NCBI GenBank assembly: GCA_029934175.1 | Contig: JAOZMT010000012.1 | Span: 6,339 to 14,633, forward strand | Source: Victivallales bacterium | GTDB taxonomy: Bacteria > Verrucomicrobiota > Lentisphaeria > Victivallales > JAUVCU01 | DNA length: 8,295 nucleotides | Direction of reading: 5' to 3' | Shown: positions 1-5,899 of the stretch, piece after piece | Numbering within the stretch: position 1 is the first letter of the stretch | How the letters are laid out: the number at the start of each line of letters is the position of its first letter | Program-made: the position numbers and the translations under genes | Notes under the pieces: generated by a model | What the model was told of the DNA's origin: nothing | The model's input: the letters and a program-made list of their open reading frames with translations, nothing else | Databases searched by the model: none

Positions 1-156
1 CTTTTCGGACCATCTGAAGGAGGCTATCAACTTTATGTAAATGATGAGTGCGACAAAGCAATTGATTTATTCAAAAAGAAATATCCGAAGATTTTTGAAA
101 AATATAAAAATAATATTGTAAATTATAGTGAATGTTTTTTATATGGAGCTGAGTAA
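1..156 (+). CDS. C-terminal fragment of an unrecognised protein
   Basis: Frame 1 is open from the first base to the TAA at 154-156 and gives 51 residues, beginning LFGPSEGGYQ and ending CFLYGAE. The start lies outside the window. The composition is ordinary for a soluble protein, with charged and aromatic residues mixed and a Lys-rich helix-like centre. There is no membrane segment, and I recognise no family motif in what is left. The stop lies 6 bases before the ATG of the caspase-like gene, and the possible ribosome binding site of that gene (GGAG at 145-148, or GAG at 151-153) is inside this frame. The two are therefore probably cotranscribed. Function unknown. Confidence 0.7.
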   Translation, partial: LFGPSEGGYQLYVNDECDKAIDLFKKKYPKIFEKYKNNIVNYSECFLYGAE

Positions 157-162
157 AATTTT

Positions 163-1326
163 ATGAAATATTTATTATTAATTATAATTATTTTTTCTTG
201 CAACTATATTCAGGCAGAAGATTTTGTTACTTCTCGTGGATTATATGCGAAGTATGCAAAAAAGATGAAAACTCCTTATGAAAGGAGAATTGCGTTATGT
301 ATTGGAATAAACAAATATTCATCTTTTAATACAGATGAAAAGAAGTTTTCTAATTTAAATTATGCAATAAATGATGTTAATGCAATAGGCAAATTGTTTT
401 CATCTTTTGGATTTGATGAAGTTATTTATTTAAAAGATGAACAAGCAACCCAAAGTAACATAATTAATACTCTATTGAAAATCAAAGGTGAAATAAATAA
501 AAATGATTTGTTAGTTATTTATTATGCTGGTCATGGAAGTGAACAAAATGCTGATGGAACTTATATTAATTATATTATTCCTTATGATTGCCCCTTTTCT
601 CAAGAATTGAAAAAAGGTATCGCTATTTCTCTACTTTCTGAAATAGGTATTTCTATGTCCAATAACCATTTGCTATTTATGCTAGATAGTTGTTATTCTG
701 GATTTTTATCATCATCAAGAACTTCCTTAAATATTCCTAATGGTATGAGTAAAGAAAAATTCTTGAAATTGTTTTTAGAGAAAAAATGTGTTTATTTATT
801 AACAGCTGGCGGAACTGCTCAATCTGTTGTTGAAACTAGAGATCATGGTGTTTTTACAAAACGGGTTTTGGATTTTTTATCAGATAAAAATAAAGTTTCG
901 GTTATAGATGATTTATTACCATTTGTAAAAGAAAAAGTTAGTGATGATACATTTGGCGGACAAAAACCTAAAGGTGGATATTTATTTGATGGCGGAGGCG
1001 ATATTCATATTGAGAAACTTGCACAAGTAAAAAAGAGTTTTAAAACAGCTAAACTATCAATAGAAGAAATAAATTCTAAATTTGATGAAATTTCAAAGCT
1101 TATAGAAAACAAAGAATTATTAATAGCTGATAAATTAATAGCACAAATTTACACTAATTATTATGAATATTCAAAACGAAATGATGCAAAGTCTTACGAA
1201 ATGATTAAATATTTAAAAAAATTATTAGAGCTATCAAACTTAAGGCTACAAGCTAATATTTCAAATTCGACATCTGGAATTGCTGCATATTACGCACAAA
1301 AAATAATAAATTTAAATCAAAAATAA
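163..1326 (+). CDS. Exported caspase-like (peptidase C14) protein, probably truncated by an in-frame TAA
   Basis: The 387-residue product starts with a signal peptide: a Lys, then a Leu/Ile run at residues 4-11, and a likely signal peptidase I site after IQA (residue 18). A poor lipobox-like FSC at 11-13 is a weaker alternative. Residues 42-282 look like a caspase / peptidase C14 domain. The first strand is ALCIGIN (44-50). The catalytic His is His124 in YYAGHG (120-125), and the catalytic Cys is Cys177 in LDSCYSG (174-180). Residues 211-216 (YLLTAG) and FTKRVLDFL (231-239) also fit the fold. Both catalytic residues are present, so cysteine peptidase activity is plausible; the substrate is unknown. 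Residues 290-387 are helical and TPR-like. The frame continues after the TAA straight into TPR repeats, so this is probably the N-terminal half of a larger protein. Export would place the enzyme in the periplasm. Confidence 0.85.
   Translation: MKYLLLIIIIFSCNYIQAEDFVTSRGLYAKYAKKMKTPYERRIALCIGINKYSSFNTDEKKFSNLNYAINDVNAIGKLFSSFGFDEVIYLKDEQATQSNIINTLLKIKGEINKNDLLVIYYAGHGSEQNADGTYINYIIPYDCPFSQELKKGIAISLLSEIGISMSNNHLLFMLDSCYSGFLSSSRTSLNIPNGMSKEKFLKLFLEKKCVYLLTAGGTAQSVVETRDHGVFTKRVLDFLSDKNKVSVIDDLLPFVKEKVSDDTFGGQKPKGGYLFDGGGDIHIEKLAQVKKSFKTAKLSIEEINSKFDEISKLIENKELLIADKLIAQIYTNYYEYSKRNDAKSYEMIKYLKKLLELSNLRLQANISNSTSGIAAYYAQKIINLNQK
1324..1326 (+). other. Single in-frame TAA separating the caspase and TPR parts
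   Basis: The codons around it read N-Q-K-stop-K-H-D-R-A-L-A-Y-Y-M, in the same phase from 163 to 2331. This is the only stop in 723 codons before the final TAA. The nine codons after the stop and before the first ATG encode KHDRALAYY, which supplies the missing helix A of the first TPR (ALAYYMIGKNYYQQGHFEEA). Coding conservation upstream of the first available ATG is not expected if the downstream gene truly began there. Possible explanations are a recent CAA-to-TAA or AAA-to-TAA nonsense mutation, a read error in an A-rich stretch, or suppression or readthrough. Single-base slippage would not restore the frame. Confidence 0.85.
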
Positions 1327-1353
1327 AAACACGACCGTGCATTAGCGTATTAT

Positions 1354-2331
1354 ATGATAGGAAAAAATTATTATCAACAAGGACATTTTGAAGAAGCTAA
1401 AATTTTACTTAGAAAAGCTTTTGAGATTTGCGATAGAGCATTGAATAGCCCTATTCCTAAACATAAACTTCTAGATTTATTATCAATGATAAGCTATAAA
1501 CAATATCGTTTTGATGATGCTAAAAGATTTATGAAACGAGCTTTAACTGAAGGTAATATAACCGCTTTAGAAAGGGCTGGTTTATATAATAATTTAGGGC
1601 TTATTTTTAAAGATGAGGGACAATATAAAAAAGCTTTTGATGTTTTTAGTAGAAGTAAAAATATTTATGATGACGAGTATGAATTAAATTCATTAGGGGC
1701 TGCTGAGGTTTTTAATAATATGGCTTTATCAATGGTCGAACAGCGAAAAAATCTTGGTTATAAATCTTTTGATGAGCCTATTCAACTAATAAAAAAGGCT
1801 TTATTAATAGTAGAAGAAAATGATAAAAAACTAAGACAAAAGCCCAGTTTAAAAGCTGTTCAATATAGAAATAATTTGGGACTTGTTTATTTTGAGAAAG
1901 GAGATTACAAGAAAGCTTTAGGATTTTCAAAAGAAGCATCTGCATTAGGTATTAAAAGGTGGGGCGAAAAATCCCCTGTTATGGCTGAAATATACAATTC
2001 TTTAGGTTTAATTAATATAGAATTGGAAAAATATTCTAGTTCTAAATATTTTTTACAAAAAGCTTTATCATATAGAGCTAAAACTTTTAAAGATAATCCA
2101 ATTACCGCACAAAGCTATATTAGCTTAGGAAGATTATATGCTAAAAAAGAGATGTATAATAAGGCTGATGAAATGTATAAAAAAGCTCTTCATATTAGAG
2201 AGAAATGCTTAGGAAATGCACATTTAAAAACTGTTAACGCAGGGCATTTGTTAAAAAATGCTGAAAAAAATTATAATAATTATGAACAAAAAAGGAAAAA
2301 GAAAGATGAAAAAGATGATTCTTGGTGGTAA
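1354..2331 (+). CDS. TPR-repeat protein, probably the C-terminal half of the caspase-TPR protein
   Basis: Taken from the first ATG, this is 325 residues made almost wholly of tetratricopeptide repeats. Approximate repeats are at residues 1-30, 38-66, 74-105, 117-154, 170-199, 211-241 and 253-283. Typical signatures are YNNLGLIFKDEGQYKKA, NNLGLVYFEKGDYKKAL and YNSLGLINIELEKYSSS. The last repeats resemble the kinesin-light-chain type (ALHIREKCLGNAHLKTV). A charged tail (KKKDEKDDSWW) ends the protein. TPR arrays are protein-binding scaffolds. The ATG at 1354 is preceded by GCATTAGCGTATTAT, which has no Shine-Dalgarno, unlike almost every other gene here. It also starts mid-repeat, and there is no signal peptide although its neighbours are exported. 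I therefore infer that it is the detached C-terminal part of the upstream caspase protein. Reinitiation or readthrough would be needed to make it. The frame is otherwise intact and overlaps the LpoB-like gene by 26 bases. Confidence 0.75.
   Translation: MIGKNYYQQGHFEEAKILLRKAFEICDRALNSPIPKHKLLDLLSMISYKQYRFDDAKRFMKRALTEGNITALERAGLYNNLGLIFKDEGQYKKAFDVFSRSKNIYDDEYELNSLGAAEVFNNMALSMVEQRKNLGYKSFDEPIQLIKKALLIVEENDKKLRQKPSLKAVQYRNNLGLVYFEKGDYKKALGFSKEASALGIKRWGEKSPVMAEIYNSLGLINIELEKYSSSKYFLQKALSYRAKTFKDNPITAQSYISLGRLYAKKEMYNKADEMYKKALHIREKCLGNAHLKTVNAGHLLKNAEKNYNNYEQKRKKKDEKDDSWW
2292..2297 (+). promoter_or_regulatory. Ribosome binding site fixing the LpoB-like start at 2306
   Basis: AAGGAA lies 8 bases before the ATG at 2306. 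In-frame ATGs at 2258 and 2282 have no such site at a usable distance and would put a Lys-rich extension before the signal peptide. The ATG at 2315 is too far downstream. The site sits inside the 3' end of the TPR frame, which suggests translational coupling. Confidence 0.6.
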
Positions 2332-2890
2332 ATTTGGAGTTATAGGAATATGTTTATTACTTGCGAGTTGTGCACCTTCGTTGCATAAGCAGCAATCTGC
2401 ACCAGATATGATTGATGCACAATTAATTCGTGGAGTTGCAGATAAGATGATGCGTTCTTTGTTGGATTCTGATATTATGCAGTCGCAAACAACACCTCCT
2501 AAAATAGCATTGTTAAGATTTCGCAATAAGTCTAGGTTTCCAATGGATGCTTCGATATTTGTATCAAAATTGCGAGCTGACTTAAACTCAAAAGCTCCTG
2601 GGCGAGTTACTTTTTTAGCAAGAGAAAATCTTGTTGCAATAAAAAATGAAAGAAAAGGTAAACGAGAAGGGATGTTTTCGTTTAGAAATGGTAATTTAAA
2701 AAAAGCAATTAGTGGAGCTGATTATTTTTTAACTGGCGAGTTAAGAAGTTTAACTGGTTCAATTAATGGACATCGTTCAGAGTATATGCATTTAACTTTT
2801 TATATTGTTAATGCAGAAAATTCTGATATTTTATGGGAAGATCAATTTGATTTAGAATTTAAAGGAACGGCAAATGTAATTTATAGATAA
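2306..2890 (+). CDS. LpoB-like outer-membrane lipoprotein (penicillin-binding protein activator family)
   Basis: From the ATG at 2306 this is 194 residues. A lipoprotein signal peptide ends in a textbook lipobox, LLASC, with lipidated Cys22. Ala at +2 fits outer-membrane sorting under the E. coli rule. Residues 40-190 match the LpoB fold in order: ADKMMRSLL helix (45-53), KIALLRFRNKS (66-76), a helix with SKLRADLN (87-94), RVTFLARENL (100-109), GADYFLTGEL (137-146) and the end strand NSDILWEDQF (172-181). The last is comparable to GEIIWSG in E. coli LpoB. E. coli LpoB binds and stimulates the peptidoglycan synthase PBP1b across the periplasm. Here the linker between lipid anchor and domain is only about 20 residues and lacks the long Pro-rich stretch, so a PBP-activating role is uncertain. 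It is a clear paralogue of the C-terminal half of the gene at 4090. Its 5' end overlaps the TPR frame by 26 bases. Confidence 0.8.
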   Translation: MKKMILGGKFGVIGICLLLASCAPSLHKQQSAPDMIDAQLIRGVADKMMRSLLDSDIMQSQTTPPKIALLRFRNKSRFPMDASIFVSKLRADLNSKAPGRVTFLARENLVAIKNERKGKREGMFSFRNGNLKKAISGADYFLTGELRSLTGSINGHRSEYMHLTFYIVNAENSDILWEDQFDLEFKGTANVIYR

Positions 2891-2898
2891 TATTGTAT

Positions 2899-2960
2899 AA
2901 TGTGACACGGATGTCTTATCTGAGTGTTATTTAATTAAACCTGTAATTTTTGGTCACATT
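2899..2960. repeat. Perfect 8-bp inverted repeat in the intergenic region before the rpn-like gene
   Basis: AATGTGAC (2899-2906) is repeated as its reverse complement GTCACATT (2953-2960), with 46 bases between. The arms cannot be extended. A short GACA/TGTC hairpin (2904-2915) lies in the left part. There is no U-run in the right place for a terminator. It could be two separated binding half-sites or chance. I assign no function. Confidence 0.35.
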
Positions 2961-2983
2961 TTAGTATTATTTTTATTGAAAAC

Positions 2984-3012
2984 TTGTAAAGAATAGTAAT
3001 AGAGAGTATATT
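2984..3012 (+). promoter_or_regulatory. Candidate sigma-70-type promoter for the rpn-like gene
   Basis: TTGTAA (2984-2989, 4 of 6 to TTGACA) and TATATT (3007-3012, 5 of 6 to TATAAT) are separated by exactly 17 bases. Transcription would start near 3019, just upstream of the AAAGGAG at 3031-3037. It lies in the 156-base gap that separates this gene from the lipoprotein before it. In DNA this rich in A+T such matches occur by chance, so support is moderate. Confidence 0.4.
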
Positions 3013-3046
3013 ATTTTTAATAAATAAAAAAAAGGAGATTGTAATT

Positions 3047-3997
3047 ATGTGTAAGATTAATCCGAGAGTTGATTTTGCTTTTAAAAAACTTTTTGGAAGT
3101 GAAGAAAATAAAGATTTATTGATTTCGTTAATAAATTCTGTCGTATCAGAAAGTGACCAAGTTAAGGAGGTTGAATTAAAAAATCCGTATAACTTTGCAA
3201 ATTACACTGATGATAAAAGTTCTATTTTAGATATTAAAGCTAAAAATATCAATAATGGAACTTGGTTTGATATTGAAATGCAAATTGCTGAAGATGCTCA
3301 TTATGATAAGCGGTCTTTATTCTATTGGTCTCAAATGTTAGATGAACAATTAAGTGGCGGAGATTTATATAAAAATCTAACGAAAACTATTTGTATTAAT
3401 ATTTTAGATTTTAAAATACCAGAATATCGAAAAAATGATGAGGATTATCACAGCATTTATAAAATACTTAATACTAAGACTTTAAAAACTGATAAATTAC
3501 ATGACATTTTTGAAATACATTATATTGAATTAGAAAAATTCAAAAAAGATTATCCTAATTTAAAAACAAGTCTTGACCGATGGTTATCTTTTTTGAATAC
3601 CGCACATGAAATTGATAAAAATAAAATTCCAGAAGAATTTGAAGAAGATGAAGCTGTTATAAAAGCAATAGATGAAGTAGATAGGATGTTCAATGAAGAG
3701 GAACGAGAAAAATACAAACAACATCTTAAATACAAAGTGATAAGAGAGAGTCAATTAGATACAGCAATAGAAAAAGGGTTGAAAAAAGGGTTGGAAAAAG
3801 GGTTGAAAAAAGGGTTGAAAAAAGGTAGGGAAGAAGGTAGGGAAGAAGGGTTGAAAAAAGGTAGGGAAGATGGAATAAAAGCGGAGAAGCTTAAAACAGC
3901 TGAAAAATTATTGATTGCTAAACTAGATATAGAATTTATTTCTAATGCTACTGGTTTAACTGAAAAAGAAATTCTGAAGATTAAGGATTGTAAATGA
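3047..3997 (+). CDS. Rpn-family PD-(D/E)XK nuclease / putative transposase
   Basis: The 316-residue product begins INPRVDFAFKKLFGSEENKD (residues 4-23), the hallmark N-terminus of the Rpn / PD-(D/E)XK transposase-like family. The nuclease core follows: Asp62 in ILDIKAK, then the strand FDIEMQI (74-80) with Glu77 and Gln79 as the D...ExQ active-site signature. The conserved segment KRSLFYWSQMLDEQL (88-102) comes next. The E. coli Rpn proteins are Ca2+-stimulated DNA endonucleases that raise RecA-independent recombination; a similar activity is inferred here. Residues 244-275 are a Gly-Lys/Glu tandem repeat, followed by a small helical C-terminal domain (AEKLLIAKLDIEFISNATGL) usual for the family. 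Start: AAAGGAG at 3031-3037, 9 bases before ATG. The gene has its own candidate promoter and gaps on both sides, and sits between two LpoB paralogues. This suggests a mobile or late arrival in the lipoprotein cluster. Confidence 0.9.
   Translation: MCKINPRVDFAFKKLFGSEENKDLLISLINSVVSESDQVKEVELKNPYNFANYTDDKSSILDIKAKNINNGTWFDIEMQIAEDAHYDKRSLFYWSQMLDEQLSGGDLYKNLTKTICINILDFKIPEYRKNDEDYHSIYKILNTKTLKTDKLHDIFEIHYIELEKFKKDYPNLKTSLDRWLSFLNTAHEIDKNKIPEEFEEDEAVIKAIDEVDRMFNEEEREKYKQHLKYKVIRESQLDTAIEKGLKKGLEKGLKKGLKKGREEGREEGLKKGREDGIKAEKLKTAEKLLIAKLDIEFISNATGLTEKEILKIKDCK
3776..3871 (+). repeat. Eight in-frame 12-bp tandem repeats of two unit types
   Basis: Unit A is GGGTTGAAAAAA (Gly-Leu-Lys-Lys) and unit B is GGTAGGGAAGAA (Gly-Arg-Glu-Glu). 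The order is A, A' (GLEK), A, A, B, B, A, B' (GRED). Every unit starts on a codon boundary, so unit gain or loss keeps the frame and only changes the length of the linker between the Rpn nuclease core and its C-terminal helical domain. The array encodes residues 244-275. The near-identity of units at DNA level, including at third positions, points to recent slippage or recombination. Confidence 0.95.
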
Positions 3998-4074
3998 TTT
4001 TGCGATACAACATTCTTCACGGAAATCTGTATATAACATAAAAATATATTTTATTGAAAAAATCAAAATATAAA

Positions 4075-4080
4075 AAGGAG
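4075..4080 (+). promoter_or_regulatory. Ribosome binding site fixing the start of the YcfL-LpoB gene at 4090
   Basis: AAGGAG lies 9 bases before the ATG at 4090. The frame is open upstream to a TTG at 4054, but that codon has no ribosome binding site and would add a Lys-rich dozen residues before the signal peptide. ATG 4090 is the supported start. Confidence 0.75.
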
Positions 4081-4089
4081 AAAAAAACG

Positions 4090-4995
4090 ATGAATTTAAA
4101 AAGAAATTTAATGATTGGTGTAGCTATTGGAACAACTGTTTTTCAAGGTTGTAGAAGTGAAGGTCCACAAATGGTAGGTTCACACAGTGTTGGTGCAGCC
4201 GAAAGAAACATGGAAGCGGTTGTCCTAGACTCTTCTTTAATGAGCGACTGGATGGAAGATTTATTTAATGAAGGCAAACTTTCATTTGAACATCCTGTAT
4301 CAAGAAGAGTGCCTGGAACTCAACTGTTACAAGTATTTTCTGAAATTAGAAATAGATTATCTGAAAAAGATATTGTAGTTGAAATTTCAACGGTTTTCAG
4401 AGATAGTAGTAATATTATTGTTGATGAAACAGATTGGGAAAAATATAAATTAACTCCAAATCAAACTATAGGTTATAAAGTTAATTCAATTACTCCAGCA
4501 AGTAAATTTTGCATTAGAATGAGAATGCCTAGAAGATTTACAAATAGTTTAAGTGGACAAGGTATAAATCTTATGACTGATAAAATTTTGCGTTCTCTTG
4601 TTAAATCAGAACCATTTAGACAAACTAATGGAATTGAAAGAATTGCTTTACACCAATTTGATAATAGAACAAATGAAAAATTAGATGAATCTCTTTTTAC
4701 TTCTAAATTAAGAGCTGAAACTAATGAAAAAATCCCTGGTCGTGTTAGATTTGTATCAAGACGATTTGAGGTTTTAGATGCTGTTGAAGAGGAAAGACGA
4801 AAAAAACGCGATGGGGACTTGACTGTTAAAAAAGAAAATATTAAGAAAAGAATGAGTGGAGTTGGATATTTCTTGACTGGAAAATTACAAGCTTTACCTG
4901 ATAGAGAACAATATAGACTTTTTAGTTTTCAATTAATCGATGCCGAAAATAGTGATATTATTTGGGAAGGTCAATTTGAAATAGGTGATTTTTAA
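4090..4995 (+). CDS. Fused YcfL-like and LpoB-like lipoprotein
   Basis: From ATG 4090 this is 301 residues. A signal peptide ends in VFQGC with probable lipidated Cys21; the lipobox is weak at -3 and -2. Residues 22-148 form a YcfL-like (DUF1425) domain: RSEGP after the Cys, VFSEIRNRL (82-90), IVVEISTVFRDS (95-106), TPNQTIGYKV (122-131) and the end strand FCIRMRMP (140-147). Residues 160-301 form an LpoB-like domain: IERIALHQFDNRTN (182-195), SKLRAETNEK (205-214), GVGYFLTGKLQAL (257-269) and AENSDIIWEGQFE (285-297). In E. coli ycfL and lpoB are adjacent separate genes, so this looks like a fusion of functional partners at the outer membrane. The YcfL half is a close paralogue of the next gene and the LpoB half of the gene at 2306. 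The stop shares one base with the next ATG (TAATG), implying coupled translation. Confidence 0.8.
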   Translation: MNLKRNLMIGVAIGTTVFQGCRSEGPQMVGSHSVGAAERNMEAVVLDSSLMSDWMEDLFNEGKLSFEHPVSRRVPGTQLLQVFSEIRNRLSEKDIVVEISTVFRDSSNIIVDETDWEKYKLTPNQTIGYKVNSITPASKFCIRMRMPRRFTNSLSGQGINLMTDKILRSLVKSEPFRQTNGIERIALHQFDNRTNEKLDESLFTSKLRAETNEKIPGRVRFVSRRFEVLDAVEEERRKKRDGDLTVKKENIKKRMSGVGYFLTGKLQALPDREQYRLFSFQLIDAENSDIIWEGQFEIGDF

Positions 4996-5396
4996 TGATA
5001 TATAAATTGTTGATAATAGGATTTTCTTTAATTCTTTTTACTTCTTGTAAGACAGAAGGTCCAAAGAAATTAAATTGGATTAAGATTGATAATTCCGAAA
5101 GAAATACGGTTTGTGTTGTCTTAAATGAAGAATTAGAAGATTCTATTTCTTTTGAAAATTATAAACAAAAATCATTAGATCGTGGAAGAATTTTAGTTTA
5201 TGCTGAATTAAGAAATAGAACAAACACTTCTTTTTCAGTGGATATTTCAACAGTATTTAGAGATTCTGATACAATTATTGTCGATGAATCTGCTTGGAGA
5301 AATGTTGCTTTTACGCCAAATCAAACTATCCGTTACAAAATCTCATCAGTTTTATCTGCTGAAACATTTACAATTAGAATAAAAAATAAAAAATAA
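4995..5396 (+). CDS. YcfL-like (DUF1425) lipoprotein
   Basis: The product has 133 residues. Its signal peptide (MIYKLLIIGFSLILFTSC) gives probable lipidated Cys18, followed by KTEGP, the same motif as in the upstream fused protein. The YcfL-like domain covers residues 67-131: VYAELRNRTN (68-77), SVDISTVFRDS (81-91), IIVDESAW (94-101), FTPNQTIRYKI (106-116) and TFTIRIK (124-130). It matches the E. coli YcfL order of strands (YNER..., VHYRFYWYD, PAHSSVTL, VRLYLYL). YcfL has no firmly established biochemical function that I know of; its genomic tie to LpoB suggests an envelope role. AGGTGA at 4983-4988 lies 6 bases before the ATG, inside the end of the upstream frame. The gene is close enough in sequence to the upstream YcfL domain to indicate a fairly recent duplication. 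Confidence 0.8.
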   Translation: MIYKLLIIGFSLILFTSCKTEGPKKLNWIKIDNSERNTVCVVLNEELEDSISFENYKQKSLDRGRILVYAELRNRTNTSFSVDISTVFRDSDTIIVDESAWRNVAFTPNQTIRYKISSVLSAETFTIRIKNKK

Positions 5397-5407
5397 AAGG
5401 AATTTAT

Positions 5408-5899
5408 ATGAAAAGAGTATTATTAACATCATTATTGGCAAGTAGCACAATGATGATTACTGGGTGTGCAACACAAGATTGGGCTGAAAATAAAATATCA
5501 GAAGCTAAGCAGGAAGCTGAAGTTAAATTTAAAAAACAAAATAAAAGTTTATCCGCTGACATAGATAGACTTCTTCAAGAAAACAAGGAATATTTAGGAC
5601 TATTAAAAGAATATGCGAATGAATCTAAATCTATCAAAAATAATTTAGCTTCGTTAAAACAAGAATTGAAAAAACTAGATGATATTATCAAAAAGACAAA
5701 AGTTGATTTAACAAAAGAAGTTAAACAATATTATGAAGATGGAGATAAGCAATTATACAACAAAATAACTGCTGAACAACAAAAACATATTGATGCACTT
5801 AAAGTAGAAATGGTTAAAGTTGAACAAGCTGATATCCAATCTAAAAAATTAAATGATATTATTGATAAAATTATGAAGGCTTATGAAAATGAAAAATAA
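5408..5899 (+). CDS. Small coiled-coil lipoprotein of unknown family
   Basis: The product has 163 residues. The signal peptide ends in a perfect lipobox, ITGC, with lipidated Cys20 and Ala at +2. Residues 25-160 are almost entirely charged, helix-forming heptad-like sequence rich in Lys, Glu, Gln and Leu (for example IDRLLQENKEYLGLLKEYA and LKQELKKLDDIIKKTK). There is a single Gly (112) and no Pro in the mature part, so a long coiled coil is expected. This could be a spacer or oligomerisation element anchored in the outer membrane, but no named family is recognised. AAAAGGAA at 5395-5402 precedes the ATG. The gene follows the YcfL-like one by 11 bases and overlaps the next, so it belongs to the same operon. 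Confidence 0.75.
   Translation: MKRVLLTSLLASSTMMITGCATQDWAENKISEAKQEAEVKFKKQNKSLSADIDRLLQENKEYLGLLKEYANESKSIKNNLASLKQELKKLDDIIKKTKVDLTKEVKQYYEDGDKQLYNKITAEQQKHIDALKVEMVKVEQADIQSKKLNDIIDKIMKAYENEK
5875..5879 (+). promoter_or_regulatory. Ribosome binding site favouring ATG 5889 over ATG 5883
   Basis: GAAGG ends 3 bases before the ATG at 5883, which is too close, and 9 bases before the in-frame ATG at 5889, which is optimal. The site is within the last codons of the coiled-coil lipoprotein gene, so the two genes overlap by 11 bases if 5889 is used. Confidence 0.55.

Noticed and set aside
163..201. Caspase-like protein as a lipoprotein (FSC at residues 11-13)
   Set aside because: Phe at -2 is poor for a lipobox, and a signal peptidase I site after IQA (residue 18) fits better. 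It is not excluded.
2251..2526. Minus-strand 91-codon open frame
   Set aside because: It lies opposite the TPR end and the LpoB-like gene, has no ribosome binding site, and is a composition shadow of AT-rich coding DNA.
2904..2915. GACA-CGGA-TGTC hairpin as a terminator after the LpoB-like gene
   Set aside because: The stem has only four pairs and no U-run follows, so it would not be a functional factor-independent terminator.
3550..3735. Minus-strand 61-codon open frame
   Set aside because: It lies wholly within the Rpn gene, has no start signals, and the + strand gene is well supported.
3776..3871. Tandem repeats as a CRISPR array
   Set aside because: The units are 12 bp, contiguous without spacers, and in frame within a coding sequence.
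3751..4020. Minus-strand 89-codon open frame with NPFFNPF repeats
   Set aside because: It is the antisense reading of the 12-bp repeat array in the Rpn gene; its repeats are explained by that array.
4000..4037. TTGCGA and TATAAC as a promoter before the YcfL-LpoB gene
   Set aside because: The spacing is about 26 bases, too long for a sigma-70 promoter, and no better -35 was found for TATAAC.
4054..4089. TTG at 4054 as the start of the YcfL-LpoB gene
   Set aside because: It has no ribosome binding site and adds a Lys-rich leader before the signal peptide; AAGGAG at 4075-4080 points to ATG 4090.
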